A stretch of 64,000 nt of DNA from Halobaculum sp. MBLA0147 (GCF_041361345.1 NZ_JBGKAD010000001.1:1178001-1242000), one strand, 5' to 3'. Shown: positions 1 through 7,450, counted from the stretch's first letter. The notes: generated by a model not told the origin, from the sequence alone. Made by a program: numbers and translations.

Positions 1-1
1 C

Positions 2-298
2 AACTCGTCCGACCTGTCACGGTGGTTGGCGTCTCGGTTCGACGAGATCGCGACGACCGCCACGGGTGAGCGGGCGAACTCGACCACCGTCGGGAGGGTG
101 AGACGGGCGCTGTCGAAGTTCGGTAAGGATCGGATCGAGGTGACGGAGAAGAAGGGACGCGGCCACGAGACGAAGATCGTCGTCAACGCCGAACTCGCGG
201 ACCGGTGCCAGAAGTTCGGGAACGCGAACGTCGACGCCAGCATCGTGAACGAGTTGAACGCCGTCGACGCCGGGAATCACGACCCGGTGACGGGCTGA
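2..298 (+). CDS. C-terminal fragment of an unrecognised protein (cut by window edge)
   Basis: The frame is open from the first bases of the window to a TGA, so the gene starts upstream. The visible 98 residues are basic to mixed and helical (R, K and E rich around residues 30-70) and contain an Ala-Asp-Arg-Cys segment; there is no membrane segment or motif I can name. A winged-helix tail of a replication or plasmid/virus protein is possible but not shown. It precedes a toxin-antitoxin pair and provirus-like genes, so an accessory origin is plausible. A small hairpin (stem CACGG/CCGTG, 300-314) follows the stop and could end transcription. Confidence 0.6.
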   Translation, partial: NSSDLSRWLASRFDEIATTATGERANSTTVGRVRRALSKFGKDRIEVTEKKGRGHETKIVVNAELADRCQKFGNANVDASIVNELNAVDAGNHDPVTG

Positions 299-411
299 CC
301 ACGGAGGCCCCGTGATACCCCCCCATCCCAGCCGGGACACCAGGCTAACCCACCACTAACCACCGCACCGCAGGCCGCTGTAAGTTTGTTCGCTGTAGCA
401 ACAGCAGGCGG

Positions 412-464
412 GAGCCGTTCTCTCGATTCAGTAGTGCTACACGGAAGAATCGCGAGAACGGCTC
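412..464. repeat. Imperfect 18-bp inverted repeat
   Basis: The arms at 412-429 and 447-464 match at 17 of 18 positions as reverse complements, beginning GAGCCGTTCTC, around a 17-nt loop. It could be a terminator hairpin, a protein-binding site or the trace of a mobile-element end. No T-tract follows directly, so a simple intrinsic terminator is not clear. Confidence 0.7.
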
Positions 465-599
465 TGATTCAGATTCTGGACGGTCACGGGTTCGTGATTC
501 TCGTATCCTGCCCCTCCGCGGCGCGGGGGTGGGGTCGACTGGTGCCGATCGGCTCGTCAGCTTCGTTCTGGTGCGCGCGGCCGTCGACGACGATCGTCG

Positions 600-623
600 T
601 CGAGGCGCGCGGCGACCAGGAGG
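600..623 (+). repeat. Direct repeat, left copy flanking vapBC
   Basis: These 24 bases recur at 1407-1430 with one mismatch (C to A at the ninth base); both end with GCGGCGACCAGGAGG. The pair encloses the whole vapBC operon and its promoter, so it may mark the limits of a mobilised cassette. Confidence 0.7.
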
Positions 624-667
624 ACCCCGTGTTCGCGCTCGCGCTGGGAGTAAATTCGGACGCAAAT

Positions 668-688
668 TTCTTCACTGTCGGTGAAGAA
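668..688. promoter_or_regulatory. Likely VapB/VapBC operator
   Basis: A perfect 8-bp inverted repeat, TTCTTCAC and GTGAAGAA with a 5-nt spacer, ends 9 bp before the vapB ATG. A TATA-like sequence lies about 15 bp upstream, so the palindrome would cover the expected transcription start. VapB antitoxins of the AbrB fold usually bind such palindromes to repress their own operon. That it is the binding site is inferred. Confidence 0.6.
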
Positions 689-697
689 CTGAGGTGT

Positions 698-937
698 ATG
701 CAAGAAGTCAGTGAGACGAAGGTGAACGACAGCGGTTCAGTGGCGATCCCGGCGGCGGTGCGGGAGGAGGCGGAGATCGAAGCGGGTGACAAACTGAGGT
801 GGACAGTAGACGAGGGCGGAAATCTGTCGGTGGAGGTGATTAGAGAGCGGTTCGGAGCGTTCGACGACTTCGAGCCATTCGAGACGGAGGAGCCGGTGGA
901 CGGGGTCGAGGCGAAGCACACTGCTGGTGTGGAGTGA
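698..937 (+). CDS. vapB: VapB-type antitoxin, AbrB/SpoVT fold
   Basis: A 79-residue protein. Residues 1-45 form a swapped-hairpin AbrB domain: an ETKVNDSGSVAIPAAVRE segment followed by AGDKLRW and a Val-rich strand. The remaining acidic tail (FDDFEPFETEEP) is the kind of disordered segment that wraps the toxin. The start is the ATG at 698, since upstream codons in the same frame have no protein-like composition and the operator palindrome ends just before it. It is 3 bp upstream of the PIN-domain gene, so the two form one operon. Family behaviour: neutralises VapC and represses the operon. Confidence 0.85.
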   Translation: MQEVSETKVNDSGSVAIPAAVREEAEIEAGDKLRWTVDEGGNLSVEVIRERFGAFDDFEPFETEEPVDGVEAKHTAGVE

Positions 938-940
938 CGA

Positions 941-1378
941 ATGCAGCAGGCGTTGGTAGACACGTCGGTTCTGATTGCGGGTACGTTCGAGAAGGACGAT
1001 AACCACGAGAGGGGGTTAGAGCTACTGCGGGGGTTCGACAGGGGGAAACTACCGAGGGGAGTCGTCCCGACGCCGATGCTGAAGGAATTGTTGGATTTCA
1101 CGCTGGAACGGAAGTCACCAGAGGACGCGGAGGACGTGCTGGATCGACTTCAGGAGAGCGGTGGATTCGAGATCGTGTACCCTGCGCGAGGTGACTTCGA
1201 GCGGGGGAAATTGCTGTTCCGTAAGCACGCCGACTTGGGGCTGGCGGACGGGATGTTGGTAGGGTTGGCAGAGCGAACAGAGACGAGGTACGTGTTCTCT
1301 TTCGACGATGATTTTGATGATCCGGGTGGAGTGACCCGTCTAAATTCGGCTGTAAATCCGTACGACAGTAGTGAGTAG
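941..1378 (+). CDS. vapC: VapC-type PIN-domain ribonuclease toxin
   Basis: A 145-residue PIN domain of usual family length. The acidic residues expected for metal binding are visible: Asp7 in VDTSVL, Glu49 in the second helix, Asp98/Asp103 in ADLGLAD and Asp122-124 in SFDDDFD. PIN toxins of this type cleave tRNA or rRNA when the antitoxin is lost; the target cannot be read from sequence. It lies directly behind vapB. All catalytic positions are intact, so the toxin is probably active. Confidence 0.88.
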   Translation: MQQALVDTSVLIAGTFEKDDNHERGLELLRGFDRGKLPRGVVPTPMLKELLDFTLERKSPEDAEDVLDRLQESGGFEIVYPARGDFERGKLLFRKHADLGLADGMLVGLAERTETRYVFSFDDDFDDPGGVTRLNSAVNPYDSSE

Positions 1379-1406
1379 TGTCGAGGGGTTCAGGGGTGCG
1401 GCGTGA

Positions 1407-1430
1407 TCGAGGCGAGCGGCGACCAGGAGG
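1407..1430 (+). repeat. Direct repeat, right copy flanking vapBC
   Basis: This is the second copy of the repeat at 600-623, starting 29 bp after the vapC stop. The sequence between 1379 and 1575 otherwise shows no gene. Confidence 0.7.
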
Positions 1431-1575
1431 CGAGCGTCGACGACTGATTCACTGGGGCGGTCTTACCGACGTAGGGTACGACAGCGTGCCACCTGCCGAC
1501 AGTCGTCGCACCGGTCTCGATGCCCGGAGACCGAGCTTCGACTCCTGTGTCGTCAGCGACCAGGGGTGTCGCCGA

Positions 1576-1863
1576 CTACTCCGGCGCTGTTTCCGGTGCT
1601 ACGTCCGTCTCGGAGTGCTGGGGGATATCTAAACGAGAGTCCGCTAGCGCCGTCCTGTGCTCCTCTGTTCGTCGCTCGACCCGTCGGAGGCGCGGGATCA
1701 CGCCGTCACCTTCTACCTCTTCCTCACCCGTCAGGAGTCGGACCGCCTTGTGGGCGTCACGGCGCGTGTCGAGCAGCGCCTTCGCGACCGGGATCGCGAT
1801 GGTCACCAGCGCACCGAGGAACCCGGCGATCGCGCCGAGTACCCCAGGAGGGACGGGAGCCAT
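1576..1863 (-). CDS. Small membrane protein with coiled-coil tail, virus-like
   Basis: A 95-residue protein: residues 5-31 form one Gly/Ala/Ile-rich membrane segment, followed by a charged helical stretch (RRVERRTEEHR) and a polar tail. Its ATG overlaps the stop of the upstream repeat protein (ATGA), so translation is coupled. Such short, tightly overlapping genes for single-pass membrane proteins are typical of haloviruses and proviruses. I do not recognise a family; a virion membrane or lysis-related role is only a guess. Confidence 0.6.
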   Translation of the reverse strand: MAPVPPGVLGAIAGFLGALVTIAIPVAKALLDTRRDAHKAVRLLTGEEEVEGDGVIPRLRRVERRTEEHRTALADSRLDIPQHSETDVAPETAPE

Positions 1864-2357
1864 CAGACCACACCCGCCGAGATGTCGCTGTCCGACTGCG
1901 CGTACAGCAGTAGGACCCCGGCGACCACGGCCGCCACGAGGTACGCGCTCGAGCCGCCCAGCAACTCGTCCCAGGGACCCGCCATGTCGTCCGCCACCGC
2001 GGCGGCGTCGGAGTAGGCGTCACCGGCGACGTCCGCGACCGGCTCGGAGACGTTGCCCGCCATGTCCGCGAACCCGCCGCCCTTCTCGTCGTCGAACTGC
2101 CGCGCCACCGACTCGTCGATCGACCCCGCGGCGTGGTCCGCCACGCTGTCGATCCCGTCGAAGACACCGCCGCCAGCCTCGTCGTCGAAGCTCCGTCCAA
2201 CTGCCTCGTCGACGGACCCGGCCGCGTGGTCCGCAACGCCCGCAGCGCCGTCGACGAGACCACCGCCCGGTTCGTCGTCCGTCGCCCGAGCGACCGCTTC
2301 GTCGACGGAACCAGCCGCGTGGTCCGCGGCCGCCGCGAGGCCGTCGAAGACGCTCAC
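1863..2357 (-). CDS. Repeat protein with C-terminal membrane anchor, virus-like
   Basis: A 164-residue acidic protein with three clear copies, and a fourth partial one, of a roughly 30-residue unit: DHAAGSVDEAVxR, then an acidic DDExGGG turn, then xDGxxxVA. A hydrophobic segment (YLVAAVVAGVLLLYA) lies near the C terminus, suggesting an extended repeat domain anchored in a membrane. The GTG start overlaps the preceding small gene (GTGA) and its own stop overlaps the next start, so three genes form one coupled unit. Repeat-rich membrane proteins occur in haloarchaeal tailless viruses; assignment to a virus is inference. Confidence 0.6.
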   Translation of the reverse strand: MSVFDGLAAAADHAAGSVDEAVARATDDEPGGGLVDGAAGVADHAAGSVDEAVGRSFDDEAGGGVFDGIDSVADHAAGSIDESVARQFDDEKGGGFADMAGNVSEPVADVAGDAYSDAAAVADDMAGPWDELLGGSSAYLVAAVVAGVLLLYAQSDSDISAGVV

Positions 2358-2476
2358 GACGCCACCGCCACGACGACGGCCAGCAACGCGAGGCCGCCGA
2401 TCGCCATCGTCTGTGTCCCGATCTCTCCGAGTCCCTCGCCGCCACTGCTCTGGGTCGTGCCGGTGGACGTCGACAT
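2354..2476 (-). CDS. 40-residue single-span membrane protein
   Basis: This is a very short gene starting at an ATG (MSTSTGTTQSSGG). It encodes a Ser/Thr/Gly-rich head and one membrane segment (AIGGLALLAVVVAVAS) running to the C terminus. Its TGA overlaps the GTG start of the repeat protein. The overlap, the single clean hydrophobic helix and the shared direction with its neighbours support it as real. Confidence 0.55.
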   Translation of the reverse strand: MSTSTGTTQSSGGEGLGEIGTQTMAIGGLALLAVVVAVAS

Positions 2477-2499
2477 CGACGCCGACGAGCCGCCCGATA

Positions 2500-2652
2500 C
2501 CCGCCCGAGTCCACGATCAGGTCGTCCGTGCCCGGGACGTGGATCGAGAACCCGTTACCGGGGTCGGTGTACGCGACGCCGGCAGAGACGAGCACCGGCC
2601 AGTCCGTCGACAGGCCGTCGTGGTGGTCGGTCTGTCCGGTGACGTAGTGCAT
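2500..2652 (-). pseudogene. N-terminal fragment resembling a tRNA-guanine transglycosylase-like protein
   Basis: From the ATG at 2652 about 50 residues read as a folded-protein start (MHYVTGQTDHH...) and end in an IVDSGGY motif that resembles the active-site DSG(G/S)F/Y region of TGT-family proteins. After that the frame becomes Arg-rich nonsense without a stop until about 2020, and the next real gene is read in another frame. I take it as a truncated gene; TGT paralogues occur in haloarchaeal viruses. The family assignment rests on one short motif. Confidence 0.35.
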
Positions 2653-2812
2653 CGTCGGCGCACTCGCGGCCGGATCACGCTCGCCGCACCGCCTCCGCAC
2701 CGCGACCGCACCGCCTCCGCACCGTCTCCGCATCGGAAGTGTTCTGTGGCGTCGTACGACGCGACACCACCTTTCCAGGCACGCTCCCCGACCGGCCCGT
2801 CTGTTCGGTCTC

Positions 2813-3289
2813 TCACTCCGTCGCCGCCGCGACCGTCTCGATCGCTTCGACCCCGATCTGGACGGTGTCCGCGTCGATCTCATTGTCACGTAGCTCGGCG
2901 GCCGTGTACCAGTCCCAGACGCTCGCCGGCGCCTCGCCCGCCGCGGGGTCGATCTCCCGGGTCTCGGCGGCCGCGAAGAACACGTGGTCGACGTGCTGGT
3001 GTGCCACCGACCCGTCCTCGCGAACGTCGATGTCGTACAACATCGTGTGCCGCGGCGACGGCAGCGTCTCTCCCGCCGGCGCCGGCACCGGCTCCGTGTC
3101 GTCGACCAGCGTCGGCTCCAACCCCGTCTCCTCGCGGACCTCCCGGAGGCCACACTCGTGGGGGAGTTCGTCCCGATCCAGGTGGCCACCGGGCGGAATC
3201 CTGATCCCCAACTTCGGGTGTTCGTGCAACGCGACTGCCCCGTCACTGACCACGTAGACGGTCGCCGTGTGGTGGCGTGTCGTCTCCAC
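2813..3289 (-). CDS. NUDIX hydrolase
   Basis: A 158-residue protein with a perfect NUDIX box: the pattern G-x5-E-x7-REVREETGL starts at GGHLDRDE, about residue 35. These enzymes hydrolyse nucleoside diphosphates linked to another group, using Mg bound by the REVREE acids; the substrate cannot be deduced. The GTG at 3289 is chosen because the extension further upstream is Arg/Pro-rich and not protein-like. It stands alone, between provirus debris and tfb. Confidence 0.85.
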   Translation of the reverse strand: METTRHHTATVYVVSDGAVALHEHPKLGIRIPPGGHLDRDELPHECGLREVREETGLEPTLVDDTEPVPAPAGETLPSPRHTMLYDIDVREDGSVAHQHVDHVFFAAAETREIDPAAGEAPASVWDWYTAAELRDNEIDADTVQIGVEAIETVAAATE

Positions 3290-3528
3290 ACTCGGGTCTG
3301 GGGACTGCCTCGCTTCGAGGTTTCGGTGTGGTCTCGGCTGTATCCACCGTGGGACCCGGCGCCGCCGCTCGTCGGTGTCGTGTCGAGTGGGTGACGGTCG
3401 CGGGTTCCGTCGGCACCGCGGGGACCGACCACGGACCGGCACCGAGGTGACGCCCCCAGTGCGTCACCCGACTCGCCCACGGGCGACGGCGGCACGTGGA
3501 CGGGAGACGGCGGCGCGTGCCGCCTCGG

Positions 3529-4518
3529 TCAGGGCATCTGGACCTTCTCCTCGGCCTCCAGCAACTCGTGGTAGCGGTTGCGGATCGTGACCTCGGAGAT
3601 GTTCGCGACCTCGCTCACCTCGCTCTGGGTGACCTTCTCGTTGGTCAACAGCGACGCGGCGTACACCGCCGCGGCCGCCAACCCGACCGGGGACTTCCCG
3701 GAGTGGACACCCTGTTCTTTCGCCGTCGAGAGCAACTGCCGTGCGCGCCGCTCGGACTCCTCCGAGAGCTCCAGATCCGACGCGAACCGCGGCACGTAGC
3801 TCTCCGGGTCCGCCGGCTGGATCTCGAGGTTGAGCTCCCGGACGATGTACCGGTACGTCCGAGCGATCTCGTCTTTCTCGACGCGGGAGACGTTCGCGAT
3901 CTCGTCGAGCGAACGTGGCGTCCCCGCCTGCCGTGCCGCCGCGTACAGCGACGACGTGGACACACCCTCGATCGACCGCCCCGGCAGCAGGTCTTCGTCG
4001 AGTGCACGCCGGTAGATCACGCTCGCGGTCTCGCGGACGTTCTCCGGCAGGCCCAGCGCGGAGGCCATCCGGTCGATCTCCCCGAGCGCCTGCTTGAGGT
4101 TGCGCTCCTTGGAGTCGCGGGTGCGGAACCGCTCGTTCCACGTGCGGAGCCGCTGCATCTTCTCGCGCTGGCGACTGGAGAGCTGTTTCCCGTAGGCGTC
4201 TTTGTCCTGCCACCCGATGTTGGTCGACAGCCCCTTGTCGTGCATCATGTTGGTCGTCGGGGCGCCGACGCGGGACTTCTCGTCTTTCTCTTTGGCGTCG
4301 AACGCGCGCCACTCCGGCCCACGGTCGATCTCGTCCTCCTCGACGACGAGCCCACAGTCGCGACAGAGGGTCTCGCCCCGCTCGGAGTCGTTCACCAGGT
4401 TCCCACCACACTCGGGACACTGTACCGACTCGTCGGCGCTCTCCGTCTCCTCCGTCTCCGTCTCGGTCTCGCGGGTCCTGGCTCGTTCGCTAGTGTAGTT
4501 GCGGACGTTCTCACTCAT
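3529..4518 (-). CDS. tfb: Transcription initiation factor B (TFB)
   Basis: A 329-residue general transcription factor that binds TBP-TATA complexes and recruits RNA polymerase. Residues 34-55 form the zinc ribbon (C34PEC37 and C52RDC55), followed by the B-reader/linker (RGPEWRAFD) and two cyclin folds (about residues 120-220 and 225-325). The last has the helix-turn-helix TQSEVSEVANISEVTIRNRY that contacts the BRE. The N-terminal extension is a short acidic TETETEETES tract. Haloarchaea carry several TFBs, so this need not be the only one. The ATG at 4518 is chosen because the longer frame upstream has no homology-like sequence. Confidence 0.96.
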   Translation of the reverse strand: MSENVRNYTSERARTRETETETEETESADESVQCPECGGNLVNDSERGETLCRDCGLVVEEDEIDRGPEWRAFDAKEKDEKSRVGAPTTNMMHDKGLSTNIGWQDKDAYGKQLSSRQREKMQRLRTWNERFRTRDSKERNLKQALGEIDRMASALGLPENVRETASVIYRRALDEDLLPGRSIEGVSTSSLYAAARQAGTPRSLDEIANVSRVEKDEIARTYRYIVRELNLEIQPADPESYVPRFASDLELSEESERRARQLLSTAKEQGVHSGKSPVGLAAAAVYAASLLTNEKVTQSEVSEVANISEVTIRNRYHELLEAEEKVQMP

Positions 4519-4976
4519 AATTGGCTGTGTGGTGCCGTAGGGAGAGTGCCGACTCTCTCCCCCTTCACCGTAGAACTGTACAGGTGCGACAGACACATAA
4601 ACCTGACCCAAATTTCCCCGAAGACTTCTATCGATAACTGCCGTACTGCGTCGGGCCGTATCTGGTGAACATTTGAGCGTTTCGGGACTACTTGAACCCT
4701 CGGTCGCTTCCCGTCGCCCTCTGGTGGTTCTCGGCTGGTCACGACGACGTTCGCTCGCGAGTGGGCTGGCGGTTCGATTCTCACTCGTGAGAACGTCGGA
4801 GAACACGAGACGGGTCGCCTCGGAGAGTGTCGACTCACCTCGACGAGTGGGTGACTGGCCTCGGGACGAGGTGGCGACCGACCCCGACGAGGCGGCGGCC
4901 GACCCAGTGTTTCCGTGGCGAGCGGGCTGTCGGGGGTATCGAAACCCTTACTCTCGGTCCGAGTGACCCACGTAGT
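4519..4976. promoter_or_regulatory. Divergent control region between tfb and gatC
   Basis: No gene is evident. For tfb, reading leftwards, a TATA-like TTTATGTG lies around 4590-4600, giving an approximately 50-nt leader. That leader contains a hairpin with stem GAGAGT/ACTCTC (about 4543-4558), unusual in a genome where leaders are mostly absent. For gatC, the segment GAAACCCTTACT at about 4950-4962 is a plausible TATA/BRE region some 20-25 bp before the ATG. Confidence 0.45.
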
Positions 4977-5336
4977 ATGAGCGAGACGCCGGACGACGCC
5001 GACGCGGCCGGAGACGACCCCGCCGCGGACGGCGGTAGTGAGGCTGCCGACGCGGCGTCGGCACCGTCGACGGTCGCACCGGACGACGTGCGACACGTCG
5101 CCGAGTTGGCGCGTGTCGCCCTCAACGACGAGGAGGTCGCGACGTTCACCGACCAGTTCGGGGACATCCTCGAGTACTTCGACGCGCTCGACGAAGTGCC
5201 CGAGCAGGACGCCGAGCCGGAGCTGGTCAACGTCATGCGGGCCGACGAGGTCCGCGAGAGCCTCTCGCAGGAGGCGGCACTGTCGAACGCACCGGAGTCC
5301 GAGGACGGGTACTTCGTGGGGCCACGCGTCTCATGA
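4977..5336 (+). CDS. gatC: Asp-tRNA(Asn)/Glu-tRNA(Gln) amidotransferase subunit C
   Basis: A 119-residue protein. The GatC core (about residues 36-119: VRHVAELARVALNDEE, then FDALDEVPEQD and MRADEVRESL) wraps around GatA and stabilises it. An acidic, Ala-rich N-terminal extension precedes it. The start at 4977 fits the promoter spacing. Its stop overlaps the gatA ATG (ATGA), so the two are translationally coupled. gatB is not in this window. Confidence 0.93.
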   Translation: MSETPDDADAAGDDPAADGGSEAADAASAPSTVAPDDVRHVAELARVALNDEEVATFTDQFGDILEYFDALDEVPEQDAEPELVNVMRADEVRESLSQEAALSNAPESEDGYFVGPRVS

Positions 5337-6673
5337 GCGACACGGTCGACGCCTTCGTGACGGAGACGGAGCTCGCCGGCGCCGACGACGGGCCGCTGTC
5401 GGATCTCACGGTCGCGGTGAAGGACAACATCTCGACGGAGGGTGTCCGGACGACCTGTGGTTCGGCGACGCTGGCGGACTACGAGCCGCCGTTCGACGCG
5501 ACGGTCGTCGAACGCCTCCGAGAGGCGGGCGCGACCATCGTCGGCAAGACGAACATGGACGAGTTCGGGATGGGTGGGACGACGGAGACCTCCGCGTTCG
5601 GGCCGACGGCGAACCCGGTCGACCCCGACCACGTTCCGGGTGGCTCCTCCGGTGGCTCGGCGGCCGCGGTCGCCGCCGGCGAGGCGGACGTGGCGCTCGG
5701 CTCCGACACCGGCGGCAGTGTCCGGAACCCGGCGGCGTTCTGTGGCGTCGTCGGCCTCAAGCCCACCTACGGGCTCGTCTCCCGGTACGGACTCGTCGCC
5801 TACGCCAACTCGCTGGAGCAGATCGGTCCGCTCGGCGCGACCGTCGCGGACACCGCACGCCTCCTCGACGTCGTCGCCGGGCCGGACGAGCGCGACGCGA
5901 CGACGCGGTACGGAGCCGCGGACGCCGGCCCCGAGACACACCCGGCGACGGAGACGACGTACGCGGACGCCGTCGTCGACGACGCCGACGCCGCGACGGC
6001 GGCCGCGGAGGGACTCACCGTCGGCGTCCCGACGGAACTCGTCGAGGGAGCCGCCGAGCCGGTCCGCGAGCGGTTCGCGGCGACGCTCGAGACGCTGCGC
6101 GAGCAGGGCGCCGAGACGGTGGACGTGTCGCTGCCGTCCGTCGAACACGCCGTGCAGGCGTACTACGTGATCGCCATGTCGGAGGCGTCCTCGAACCTCG
6201 CGCGCTTCGACGGTGTCCGCTACGGCGAGGCGGGCGAGGCAGACGGGAACTGGAACGAGCAGTTCGCCGGCGCTCGCGAGGCCGGGTTCGGCCCCGAGGT
6301 GAAGCGGCGCGTCCTGCTGGGGACGTTCGCGCTGTCGGCCGGCTACCACGACGAGTACTACGAGAAGGCCCAGGACGCCCGAGCGTGGGTGAAGCGGGAC
6401 TTCGACGAGGCGCTCGCCGAGGCGGACGTGTTGGCGACGCCGACGATGCCGGTCCTCCCGCCGGAGCGCGGCGAGAGTCTCGACGACCCGCTGCAGTTGT
6501 ACCTGATGGACGCCAACACCGTCCCGGTGAACCTCGCGAACCTCCCGGCCATCTCCGTCCCCGCCGGCCGCGCCGAGGGGCTCCCGGTCGGGTTCCAGCT
6601 GATCGGCCCGGCGTTCGGCGAGGAGCGACTCCTCCGCGTCGGGAGTGCCGTCGAACGCCTCCGCGAGGCGTAG
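5333..6673 (+). CDS. gatA: Asp-tRNA(Asn)/Glu-tRNA(Gln) amidotransferase subunit A
   Basis: A 446-residue amidase-signature protein that releases ammonia from glutamine for amidation of misacylated tRNA. The Lys-cisSer-Ser triad is visible: Lys30 in VAVKDN, the Ser pair at 105-106 in GGSSGGSAA, and Ser129 in GSDTGGSVRNPA. An acidic stretch near residues 195-235 is expanded as is usual in haloarchaea. It is the second gene of a gatCA operon, and length and motifs are complete. Confidence 0.96.
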   Translation: MSDTVDAFVTETELAGADDGPLSDLTVAVKDNISTEGVRTTCGSATLADYEPPFDATVVERLREAGATIVGKTNMDEFGMGGTTETSAFGPTANPVDPDHVPGGSSGGSAAAVAAGEADVALGSDTGGSVRNPAAFCGVVGLKPTYGLVSRYGLVAYANSLEQIGPLGATVADTARLLDVVAGPDERDATTRYGAADAGPETHPATETTYADAVVDDADAATAAAEGLTVGVPTELVEGAAEPVRERFAATLETLREQGAETVDVSLPSVEHAVQAYYVIAMSEASSNLARFDGVRYGEAGEADGNWNEQFAGAREAGFGPEVKRRVLLGTFALSAGYHDEYYEKAQDARAWVKRDFDEALAEADVLATPTMPVLPPERGESLDDPLQLYLMDANTVPVNLANLPAISVPAGRAEGLPVGFQLIGPAFGEERLLRVGSAVERLREA

Positions 6674-6696
6674 TCGGCGGATCGAGTGGGTCCGAC

Positions 6697-7050
6697 CTAC
6701 GGAGCCACGTCTGCTTCGAGGTACGCCGCGGCACGTTCGGCCACCTCGCTCGTGAACGACGCCGTCAACGCTCCCTGTGGCTCCGCGACCGCGTCGTGTT
6801 TGACCGTCGCGATCACCCAGGGCGAACAGTAGGAGGTCACGTCCGGAACACGTCCGAGCACCCAGTCACCGTCGTCGACACGGACGTTGTCGGGGAGGTC
6901 ACTCGTCGTCAGCGCCAGACAGACGTACTCCTCCCCGGCGTACGGTACCCCGTCGGCCGTCACGACCAGCCAGGGTCGTGGTCCGCCACCGTTGCCGTAC
7001 GGGTTCGGCGCCCAGAACACGTCACCCGACGCGAATCGCTCACTCGTCAC
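6697..7050 (-). CDS. MazF/PemK-like endoribonuclease toxin candidate
   Basis: A 117-residue protein with the MazF/PemK layout: a first strand GDVFWAPNPYGNGGGPRPWLVV, a middle LALTTSDLPDN segment, and SPWVIATVKHDAV towards the end. This matches the plasmid-maintenance-toxin fold that cleaves mRNA at short motifs. The usual catalytic Arg after the first strand is represented by the Arg in GGGPRPW. It overlaps the upstream winged-helix gene by 11 bp, so the two form a coupled pair. Activity and target are not known. Confidence 0.7.
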   Translation of the reverse strand: MTSERFASGDVFWAPNPYGNGGGPRPWLVVTADGVPYAGEEYVCLALTTSDLPDNVRVDDGDWVLGRVPDVTSYCSPWVIATVKHDAVAEPQGALTASFTSEVAERAAAYLEADVAP

Positions 7051-7405
7051 GGTGCTCCCGTGGGTCGACTGCGTGGCGTCGCCAGCGCTCGAACGCCGGC
7101 GACTCGTCGTCGCCCGCCGCAGCGGTCTCGCTCGCGTGCCCGGTGGCGGCCGCGAGACTCCGGTCGTGGTCGCTCGCTCGCCAGTAGACGCCGCGGTGGT
7201 CGACGCGGCCTCGCTCGCGGAGGCGGACGAGCGTCGGCCCGACCGAGCCCGTCGTCACGTCCGTCGCCGCCGCGATCTCGCTCTGTGTGAACGCCTCGTC
7301 CGAGTGCTCGCGGAGGAACGCGAGGATGGTCGCCGCGTTCGTCCCCGGCGTCGGCTCCTCGTCGTCGTCCGACAACGAGTCGAACCGATCACTACTGATG
7401 GGCAC
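7040..7405 (-). CDS. Winged-helix regulator, partner of the MazF-like gene
   Basis: A 121-residue protein whose residues about 18-75 form a winged helix: PGTNAATILAFLREH, QSEIAAATDVTTGSVGPTLVRLRERG, then a DHRGVYW wing. A charged, Ala-rich tail follows, possibly the toxin-binding part. A GTG start at 7405 fits an almost leaderless transcript from a TATA-like sequence at about 7431-7440; a GTG at 7414 is the alternative. It resembles the protein at 16281-16709, but here it is fused by overlap to a toxin gene. Most likely it is the antitoxin/autorepressor. Confidence 0.7.
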   Translation of the reverse strand: MPISSDRFDSLSDDDEEPTPGTNAATILAFLREHSDEAFTQSEIAAATDVTTGSVGPTLVRLRERGRVDHRGVYWRASDHDRSLAAATGHASETAAAGDDESPAFERWRRHAVDPREHRDE

Positions 7406-7421
7406 ACCGAACACGACGTAT

Positions 7422-7450
7422 CGACTCGTATTGATTGTATCGACGAGTCG
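7422..7450. promoter_or_regulatory. Probable operator of the winged-helix/MazF pair
   Basis: A perfect 8-bp inverted repeat, CGACTCGT and ACGAGTCG, is separated by 13 bp that include the TATA-like ATACAATC of the leftward promoter. Binding there would block TFB/TBP, as expected for autorepression by the winged-helix protein. Confidence 0.5.

Larger units (their letters stand above)
299..667. other. Gene-free gap upstream of vapB
   Basis: I see no convincing gene here; the long frame running into vapB lacks protein-like composition and its only good start is the vapB ATG. The gap holds an 18-bp inverted repeat (412-464), one copy of a 24-bp direct repeat (600-623) and the vapB promoter with a TATA-like sequence around 650-656. 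Confidence 0.6.

Noticed and set aside
1520-2647. Rightward open frame of 375 codons
   Set aside because: Composition is almost entirely Arg and Pro, a shadow of the leftward virus-like genes.
2020-3495. Very long leftward open frame of 491 codons
   Set aside because: It is Arg/Ser/Pro-rich throughout except for the 50-residue TGT-like piece, and it lies over the NUDIX gene and three small genes in other frames. High GC removes stop codons.
4540-4560. Riboswitch in the tfb leader
   Set aside because: Only one 6-bp hairpin is visible and no known aptamer motif; the predicted leader is about 50 nt.
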